Shown here: positions 9,167 through 14,268 of the stretch, piece by piece
Layout of the letters: each line of letters begins with the position of its first letter
Position numbering within the stretch: position 1 is the first letter of the stretch
Origin: an uncultured Mogibacterium sp.
GTDB lineage: Bacteria; Bacillota; Clostridia; Peptostreptococcales; Anaerovoracaceae
DNA length: 14,268 nt
Reading direction: 5' to 3'
NCBI RefSeq assembly: GCF_938041965.1
Contig: NZ_CALISE010000018.1
Coordinates: 1 to 14,268 of the forward strand
Position numbers and translations under genes: made by a program
Notes under the pieces: model-generated
What the model was told of the DNA's origin: nothing
Database searches by the model: none
The model's input: the letters and a program-made list of their open reading frames with translations, nothing else

Positions 9167-11464
9167 ATGGAATATAAATATCGTGTTGTAGGAATTGATT
9201 GTGCAGATTGTGCTGCAGAACTAGCAGAGGAAATTAGAAAAATAGATGGTGTATTGAGTGCGGATATTCACTTTATGCAGCAGAAGATGTTTTTTGCCTG
9301 TGAAGAAAAAAATCATTCTGTGATTGAACAGAAGGTTTTTGACATTATCCATGACGACGAACCGGATGCTGTGATTACGGCTCTACACGAAGAACCAAAA
9401 CATCTCTTTAAATTTAATATTAAGAATATCGATTGTGCAGATTGTGCAAATGAGATTGCGGAAAAGGCAATGGAAATCGAAGGTGTAGAGCATGCGGAAG
9501 CTGACTTCATGCATGCAATTCTACGCGTACAGTTTGCGACAGCTGAATATACACGCATTGAAAATGAACTACGTGAAATGATTGCTAGAGAAGAGCCAGA
9601 AGTTGAATTCTCGCGGTATTATGTAGAACAAAAGATTGAAAAGAAAGAAAACCATAGTACACAAATTATGATAGCTCGATTGGTATTGGGTGCACTATTA
9701 TTTGGTCTATCATTCTTACTCACAGGAATCACAAGTAATATTTCAACACTACTTGCGTATATCCTTCTTGGCTACGACGTTATCTATAAAGCCTTCAATA
9801 ATTTAAGACGAGGAAATCTATTAGACGAGCATTTCCTTATGACTATCGCAACTTTTGCGGCGTTATATTTAAGCGATTGGAAGGAAGCAACTGGGGTTAT
9901 GTTATTCTACCAGATTGGGGAATTCTTCCAGGATTTAGCAGTGGAACATTCTCGTAGGTCCATCACATCCTTGATGGATATTCGCCCAGACTATGCATAC
10001 GTACAAAGTGGAACAGAGTTTGTCAAAGTTGATCCAACAGAGGTGCAGATTGGCGATATTATTCAAGTAAAACCAGGAGAACGTATTCCTTTAGATGGTG
10101 TTATTGTGACTGGAAGTTCTTCTCTTGATACAGCATCTCTAACAGGTGAATCAAATCTACGTGATGTGGATGTAAATGATGAGGTAATCTCAGGTGTTGT
10201 AAATACAAGCGGTGTGCTATTAATTCGTACAACAAAAGAATTCGCACAATCAACAGTTTCAAGAATTCTAAATATCATCGAAGAAAATAACGAGACAAAG
10301 TCAAAACAAGAAAAGTTCATTACAAAGTTCTCTCATTACTACACTCCTACAGTTGTTGCATTAGCAATTCTTGTAGCTATTATAGTAGCGATTTTGACTG
10401 GTGATATTAATGAGGGTATCTATCGTGCTTGTACATTTTTGGTTATCTCTTGTCCATGTGCATTAGTGATTTCTATTCCACTTTCGTTCTTTGCGGGAAT
10501 TGGTGGATTATCCATGCATGGCATCATGTTAAAAGGAGCAAATTACGTTGAAAAGATTGCGAGGATTCGTACAATCGTATTTGATAAAACGGGCACTTTA
10601 ACAACAGGACAGTTTGCAGTAAATCGTTTATTAGATAGTAGAGATGACGAAAAACTACTAAAACTTGCAGCCTATGCGGAAAGTTATTCAAATCATCCAA
10701 TTGCTAGAGCAATTCAAAACGCATATCAATTTGAGATTGATCAAGCAAAGATTTCTGATATGCAAGAGATCGCAGGTAGAGGCATTTCAATTGCATTAGA
10801 AAACCATCAGGTGCTCGCTGGTAATTATAAGATGATGGAAGAAAATAATGTGGATTGTAAACAATACACAGAGCCAGGAACCTATGTATATGTAGCAGAG
10901 GATGGTATCTTCTTGGGTTGTATTTTATTGAAGGATACAGTTAAGCAGGATGCAGCTAATGCAATACAGCACTTAAATAAGAATCATGCGTGCATGATGG
11001 TATCTGGTGATGCGAAAGAAATCTGCCAAGAGATAGGCAAGCAACTGGGTATTGATTCTATCTATGGTGGATGTTTACCGGAAGATAAGATTACATGCGT
11101 GAATACTGTCAAGAAAGATGGTGTAGTCGCATTTGTGGGTGATGGTGTTAATGATGTACCAGTGATGAGAAGTGCCGATATTGGTTTTGCGATGGGATCA
11201 CTTGGTAGTGATGCGGCAATTGAAGCGGCAGATGTCATCATCACGGATGATAATCTGAATAAGATTGACATAACTATACAACAAGCTAAGAGAATCATTC
11301 GCATTGCAAATCAAAATATTATCTTCGCAATTGCGATTAAAGTACTCGCATTAGTGTTAGGCGCTCTCGGTATTGCGAACATGTGGATGGCAATCTTTGC
11401 GGATACTGGGGTTGCGATGTTATGTGTCATTAACGCAGTTCGACTTCTTCACATCTGGGAATAA
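9167..11464 (+). CDS. Zn/Cd/Pb-exporting P1B-type ATPase (CadA/ZntA-like)
   Basis: This 765-residue inner-membrane pump would use ATP to expel divalent soft metals. It has two N-terminal metal-binding domains with DCADC motifs (Cys12/Cys15 and Cys90/Cys93); Asp before the first Cys is typical of zinc-type rather than copper-type domains. Then come the TGES loop (326-329), the membrane CPC (429-431), the phosphorylated Asp473 in DKTGT, the HP dipeptide (510-511) and GDGVND (658-663). The C-terminal helices hold Lys725 and ADTG with Asp746, equivalents of the ZntA residues that define the Zn/Cd/Pb group (P1B-2). Two metal-binding domains is more than the single one in many ZntA proteins. ATG 9167 is chosen because AGAGGT lies six bases before it; a TTG at 9125 would start inside the operator. 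No terminator is evident after the stop. Confidence 0.95.
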   Translation: MEYKYRVVGIDCADCAAELAEEIRKIDGVLSADIHFMQQKMFFACEEKNHSVIEQKVFDIIHDDEPDAVITALHEEPKHLFKFNIKNIDCADCANEIAEKAMEIEGVEHAEADFMHAILRVQFATAEYTRIENELREMIAREEPEVEFSRYYVEQKIEKKENHSTQIMIARLVLGALLFGLSFLLTGITSNISTLLAYILLGYDVIYKAFNNLRRGNLLDEHFLMTIATFAALYLSDWKEATGVMLFYQIGEFFQDLAVEHSRRSITSLMDIRPDYAYVQSGTEFVKVDPTEVQIGDIIQVKPGERIPLDGVIVTGSSSLDTASLTGESNLRDVDVNDEVISGVVNTSGVLLIRTTKEFAQSTVSRILNIIEENNETKSKQEKFITKFSHYYTPTVVALAILVAIIVAILTGDINEGIYRACTFLVISCPCALVISIPLSFFAGIGGLSMHGIMLKGANYVEKIARIRTIVFDKTGTLTTGQFAVNRLLDSRDDEKLLKLAAYAESYSNHPIARAIQNAYQFEIDQAKISDMQEIAGRGISIALENHQVLAGNYKMMEENNVDCKQYTEPGTYVYVAEDGIFLGCILLKDTVKQDAANAIQHLNKNHACMMVSGDAKEICQEIGKQLGIDSIYGGCLPEDKITCVNTVKKDGVVAFVGDGVNDVPVMRSADIGFAMGSLGSDAAIEAADVIITDDNLNKIDITIQQAKRIIRIANQNIIFAIAIKVLALVLGALGIANMWMAIFADTGVAMLCVINAVRLLHIWE

Positions 11465-11488
11465 TTAGTATTCCTATATTTGCAAGTA

Positions 11489-11516
11489 TGGTAAAATAAC
11501 CATGTGGTAAAGGAGG
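11489..11516 (+). promoter_or_regulatory. Putative extended -10 promoter and RBS of the small membrane-protein operon
   Basis: TGGTAAAAT (11489-11497) fits an extended -10; no convincing -35 is visible. AGGAGG (11511-11516) lies seven bases before ATG 11524. Because no terminator separates it from the metal-pump gene, some read-through from upstream is also possible. Confidence 0.5.
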
Positions 11517-11523
11517 TTATCTT

Positions 11524-11616
11524 ATGCGTATATTAGATATCGTATCGGTGATTATCCTGATACTCGTAGCTGTATTAGGCGTGCTATATTGGCAAGTAAA
11601 AAGGAGCAAGAAATGA
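11524..11616 (+). CDS. 30-residue single-pass membrane peptide, unknown function
   Basis: I do not recognise a family. The frame has ATG 11524, 30 codons and TGA at 11614-11616, with a consensus AGGAGG seven bases before the start. The product begins MRILDIVSVIILILVAVLGV, a run that would span the membrane once, and ends in a basic tail (VKRSKK), which by the positive-inside rule predicts a cytoplasmic C-terminus. Its stop overlaps the next gene's start (ATGA at 11613-11616), implying coupled translation with the YvlD-like protein and a likely shared role in the membrane. It could be a subunit, a regulator, or mainly a leader that sets translation of the next gene. Confidence 0.7.
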   Translation: MRILDIVSVIILILVAVLGVLYWQVKRSKK

Positions 11617-11951
11617 AGAAATTTATAACTGCTTTACTAGTGAATGTAATTTCACTTTGGGTAATTGATTACCTCATGAGTTCTATATATATCGCAACAC
11701 CAAATGCGTTATTTGCGATTGCCTTTGTACTAATGATTTTGAATGTGACTTTGAAACCGCTAATGAAATTAATCTTCTTGCCAGTTACATTCTTGAGCTT
11801 CGGGTTATTTTCGTTGATTATCAATGCAGTTGTACTCGCAACAGCGTTTAGTTTTGCGCCAGGCTCATATATCATGGGATTTCCATCAGCGTTTATCGCA
11901 AGTGTTCTCTTATCGATTGCGAATTCCGCTATTAATTCTTATATTGAATAA
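11613..11951 (+). CDS. YvlD-type DUF360 membrane protein ('phage holin family IV')
   Basis: The 112-residue product is almost wholly hydrophobic, with about four membrane segments (roughly 4-22, 27-46, 54-80, 86-108). The stretch LKPLMKLIFLPVTFLSFGLF followed by SLIINA (about 48-73) matches the conserved pattern of the DUF360/YvlD family. The 'phage holin' label is historical: this is a chromosomal membrane protein, with no lysis or phage genes nearby. B. subtilis YvlD is linked to the envelope-stress yvl operon, but the biochemical role is not known. The start is ATG 11613, with AAGGAG at 11601-11606 inside the upstream peptide gene and an ATGA overlap. A TTG start at 11589 has no comparable site. 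Confidence 0.85.
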   Translation: MKKFITALLVNVISLWVIDYLMSSIYIATPNALFAIAFVLMILNVTLKPLMKLIFLPVTFLSFGLFSLIINAVVLATAFSFAPGSYIMGFPSAFIASVLLSIANSAINSYIE

Positions 11952-11952
11952 A

Positions 11953-11982
11953 ACATCGTACGAATGAAGTGCGATGTTTTTT
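11953..11982 (+). terminator. Intrinsic terminator after the YvlD-like gene
   Basis: ACATCGTAC (11953-11961) pairs with GTGCGATGT (11969-11977; one G-U pair) around GAATGAA, followed by TTTTT to 11982. It begins two bases after the stop codon. Confidence 0.92.
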
Positions 11983-11990
11983 ATGGTGGG

Positions 11991-12048
11991 TTGTATTATC
12001 TTACATAAAATATAATAATGATAATGAATGATTTAGATAATAAGAGGT
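11991..12048 (+). promoter_or_regulatory. Putative promoter, Fur-box-like overlap and RBS of the stand-alone ABC gene
   Basis: TTGTAT (11991-11996) with AATAAT (12014-12019, 17-bp spacer) or the better hexamer TATAAT (12011-12016, 14-bp spacer) are possible promoter elements. Overlapping the -10, AATAATGATAAT (12014-12025) matches 11 of the first 12 bases of the classic Fur box GATAATGATAATCATTATC, but the right half matches poorly. AGAGGT at 12043-12048 is the ribosome binding site, four bases before ATG 12053. Confidence 0.4.
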
Positions 12049-12052
12049 AGAT

Positions 12053-13711
12053 ATGTCCCAACTGGAAAGGATGATTAAAAAATCCACATTGAAGTATGCG
12101 ATGATTGCATTTGGGTTTTGTATTTTATCAGAAATCATCAGCCTGATATCTCCAAGATTAATGCAATATATTATTGATACAGTTATCCCGCAGAGAAACA
12201 TGCATACAATTATTTTAAGTATTCTTATTTTTGTATCGATACCACTATTGCATATATGCATAAAATCAATTTTTAATTACTTTGCGATTGTATTTGCAAG
12301 AAACAAGGGGAATGAGTATGCAATTCAATTGATGGAAAAGCTTATTCATCAACCACTCCGCTTTTTTGATACACACAATTCTATTGAGTTATTGACGGAA
12401 TCAGGTAGAGAGCTTTCTAACTTATTATTGTTCTATATTAAAGATATTCCTAGTTACTATAGTGCAATTCTATCTTCAGTCATTATCTTTATAATTTTAT
12501 GCTCTTATCACCCTGTGATAGGAGTATTCCAAATATTATTCTTACCGCTTAGTATTATTCCGGTTAGATTTATTCATATTAAGTTAGAGGGATTAGTTAA
12601 TAATGTTCTTGAAAAGAATGCAAAGAATAATCAGTTGAAAGCGGATATTTTCAAGAATATAGACTACATCAAGAGTAATAATCTTGAGACATTTTATATC
12701 AATAAGATTAAAGAGAATAATGATGCGGTTGTTTCTGTTTGGGGAAGTGTCGCTTCTATGGAATCACTAGCTGGTGTATGGATCAATGGATTTATGACAT
12801 CTCTATTTACGGGACTATCATTTGGTATTGTTGCGTTATTGATGATGTATACAACACAGCTTACAGTTGGAACAATTATTTCTGTAGTAAGCTATTGTGA
12901 GTTGTTGTATTCCTATCTAAATACAATATTCTCGACAGAAATTGAAAAAGGAAAGTTCAAAGGCGAATTTACAAAGACAAAGGAATTGTTTGAATTAGAC
13001 TCTGATACTTCTAGAAATCAGCATCCATTTTCATTTAAACGAGCAATTCAATTTCATAAAGTAGATTTTCAATACACAAACACACGTATCTTAAAAAAAC
13101 TGACAATGGTATTACCAGCTCATAAATGGACAGTCATATTGGGTGAAAGTGGTGTTGGAAAAAGTACAATTTTAAAACTGATAGAAAAGTTCTATACAGA
13201 GTATGAAGGGAAAATCATGGTTGATGATATATCACTGAAGGATATTGATAATCATGATTTAAGAAGTAAGGTAGCTTATTTATCACAATCACCTTCTTTA
13301 TTCCCAGGTAGTATTCGCAGTAATTTAGCAGTTGGCAACGATACAATCACAGATGAAATGATTTGGGGAGTATTAGAAACTGTGAATATGAAAGACTATG
13401 TTTCATCGTTGGATGATGCTTTGGATACTGATGTTTTTGAAGCAGGTAAAATTATGTCTACTGGACAGAAACAGCGTTTGTGCATCGCAAGAGCGTTATT
13501 GAGAAACGTAGAGATATATTTATTGGATGAAATTACATCAAATGTAGATCCTGAAAATACGCAATTGATTTTATCTTATTTCAAAGAACTTTCAAAAGAT
13601 GGAAAGACAATCATTAGTGTTACTCATGATAGGGAATACATTCCGTTTGCGGATATGATATATGAATTATGTAATGGAAAGGACGCAACCATAGTTTCTG
13701 AAATTCAATGA
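12053..13711 (+). CDS. Stand-alone ABC exporter half-transporter with atypical signature motif
   Basis: A 552-residue half-transporter with six predicted membrane helices (to about residue 295) and an ATPase domain (about 325-545). Walker A is GESGVGKS (364-371), the Q-loop region reads YLSQSPSLFPGSI, Walker B ends D492-E493 with the catalytic Glu, and the switch His525 is present. The signature is MSTGQ (468-472) instead of LSGGQ, and the D-loop reads SNVD. No partner ABC gene adjoins it, so it probably forms a homodimer in which both sites carry the altered signature, or pairs with a chain encoded elsewhere. There is no C39 peptidase domain and no neighbouring bacteriocin-like precursor, so substrate is unknown. 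It is distinct in sequence from the exporter pair at 4539-8199. ATG 12053 follows AGAGGT closely. Confidence 0.9.
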   Translation: MSQLERMIKKSTLKYAMIAFGFCILSEIISLISPRLMQYIIDTVIPQRNMHTIILSILIFVSIPLLHICIKSIFNYFAIVFARNKGNEYAIQLMEKLIHQPLRFFDTHNSIELLTESGRELSNLLLFYIKDIPSYYSAILSSVIIFIILCSYHPVIGVFQILFLPLSIIPVRFIHIKLEGLVNNVLEKNAKNNQLKADIFKNIDYIKSNNLETFYINKIKENNDAVVSVWGSVASMESLAGVWINGFMTSLFTGLSFGIVALLMMYTTQLTVGTIISVVSYCELLYSYLNTIFSTEIEKGKFKGEFTKTKELFELDSDTSRNQHPFSFKRAIQFHKVDFQYTNTRILKKLTMVLPAHKWTVILGESGVGKSTILKLIEKFYTEYEGKIMVDDISLKDIDNHDLRSKVAYLSQSPSLFPGSIRSNLAVGNDTITDEMIWGVLETVNMKDYVSSLDDALDTDVFEAGKIMSTGQKQRLCIARALLRNVEIYLLDEITSNVDPENTQLILSYFKELSKDGKTIISVTHDREYIPFADMIYELCNGKDATIVSEIQ

Positions 13712-13747
13712 TAGCTATATAAGAGGATAAATTTTGATTGTTTATAG

Positions 13748-13777
13748 GAGCATATAAGAGAAATTGTATGCTCTTTT
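13748..13777 (+). terminator. Probable intrinsic terminator after the stand-alone ABC gene
   Basis: GAGCATA (13748-13754) pairs with TATGCTC (13767-13773) around a 12-nt loop, followed by only TTTT. It is the weakest terminator in the window. The rest of 13712-13826 holds the dtd promoter and nothing else I can support. Confidence 0.7.
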
Positions 13778-13807
13778 GTGATTATGCGGCAACATTATTA
13801 CAATATC

Positions 13808-13816
13808 TGATATAAT
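13808..13816 (+). promoter_or_regulatory. Extended -10 promoter of dtd
   Basis: TGATATAAT is a perfect extended -10 (TG at 13808-13809, TATAAT at 13811-13816). I see no convincing -35 at 16-18 bp. Only ten bases separate it from ATG 13827, so the mRNA leader can be at most a few nucleotides. Confidence 0.75.
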
Positions 13817-13826
13817 TTTTATCGAT

Positions 13827-14268
13827 ATGAGAACAGTAATTCAAAGAGTAAAGCATGCAAGTGTTACCATCGATGGAGTAGTAAATGGGAAAATCGATCA
13901 AGGTTTTCTATTATTAGTTGGAATCAAAGATGGTGACACAGAAGCAGTTGTAGAAAAGATGGCAGACAAGATTGCCAAAATGCGTATTTTCGATGATGAA
14001 AATGGAAAGATGAATCTAGCATTACAACAAGTAGGAGGTGCGATTCTATCAATTTCACAGTTTACGTTATTCGCAAACTGCAAAAAAGGGAATCGCCCAA
14101 GCTTTGATGGGGCTGGAAAGCCTGAACATGCCAAAGCGATGTATCTATACTTTAACGAAGTATTGCGACGCTATGGTTTACAAGTAGAAGAAGGCATCTT
14201 TGCGGCAGATATGAAAGTTGAGTTGCTCAATGATGGGCCTATCACAATATGTCTAGATTCGGAGGATT
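13827..14268 (+). CDS. dtd: D-aminoacyl-tRNA deacylase (3' end cut by window edge)
   Basis: Dtd hydrolyses D-amino acids wrongly attached to tRNA, and glycine from tRNA-Ala, recycling tRNA in the cytoplasm. The protein begins MRTVIQRVKHASVTIDG, typical of the family. It carries both active-site signatures: SQFTLFA from Ser77 (the catalytic region) and the Gly-cisPro motif in NDGPITI (Gly137-Pro138), which gives chiral proofreading. 147 residues are visible with no stop; the family is usually 145-150 residues, so only the last few can be missing. There is no Shine-Dalgarno sequence before the ATG and the -10 is ten bases away. In many Bacillota dtd follows relA; here it starts its own transcript after an ABC gene. 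Confidence 0.96.
   Translation, partial: MRTVIQRVKHASVTIDGVVNGKIDQGFLLLVGIKDGDTEAVVEKMADKIAKMRIFDDENGKMNLALQQVGGAILSISQFTLFANCKKGNRPSFDGAGKPEHAKAMYLYFNEVLRRYGLQVEEGIFAADMKVELLNDGPITICLDSED

Noticed and set aside
9313..11304. Minus-strand frames of about 80 codons under the metal-pump gene
   Set aside because: They are shadows of a strongly conserved P-type ATPase coding sequence, rich in Ser/Ala/Ile as expected from antisense reading.
11613..11951. Prophage remnant suggested by the 'phage holin' family name
   Set aside because: The family is a chromosomal membrane-protein family and no endolysin, integrase or structural genes are nearby.
13898..14134. 78-codon minus-strand frame
   Set aside because: It is antisense to dtd, whose active-site motifs are intact.

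Overview
The window looks like Bacillota chromosome, most likely Erysipelotrichia. The evidence is AT-rich coding DNA, strong AGGAGG-type ribosome binding sites, the form of the 16S 3' end, and a short 5S rRNA of about 104 nt. The taxonomic call rests on recalled rRNA sequence patterns, not on a database search.

Layout. Positions 1-3606 hold the 3' end of an rRNA operon: the last ~243 nt of 16S, a spacer without tRNAs, a full-length 23S, a short spacer, 5S, and a strong intrinsic terminator. The two spacers contain complementary blocks that can zip together around the 23S, including a fully pairable 25-bp stem (340-364 with 3419-3443). Next come: a membrane-anchored VanY/M15B carboxypeptidase-like gene that lacks two of the family's active-site residues (3643-4461); a two-gene operon for a heterodimeric ABC exporter (4539-6302 and 6304-8199); and a bidirectional terminator. 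A convergent PHP-family phosphatase gene follows on the minus strand (8236-9045). It shares a compact divergent promoter region with a Zn/Cd/Pb-type P1B ATPase gene (9167-11464). After that are a tiny membrane-peptide gene overlapping a YvlD-type (DUF360, 'phage holin family') membrane protein gene (11524-11951), a stand-alone half-size ABC exporter (12053-13711), and the D-aminoacyl-tRNA deacylase gene dtd, cut by the right edge.

How it works together. Apart from the rRNA operon, the region is a set of short transcription units, most closed by a clear hairpin-plus-T terminator. The theme is the cell envelope and export: three ABC half-transporters, one metal efflux pump, one wall-peptidase homologue and two small membrane proteins. 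The ABC pair shows the asymmetric nucleotide sites of TM287/288-type heterodimers. The metal pump has an SmtB/ArsR-like 6-2-6 inverted repeat just downstream of its promoter, but no regulator gene lies in the window.

Most notable: the probable pseudo-peptidase; two genes (the VanY-like one and dtd) whose extended -10 promoters sit so close to the ATG that their mRNAs should be leaderless or nearly so; the operator-like dyad at the metal pump; the overlapping -35 elements of the divergent promoters; and the undescribed 30-residue membrane peptide. I saw no CRISPR array, insertion sequence, tRNA gene or prophage module.
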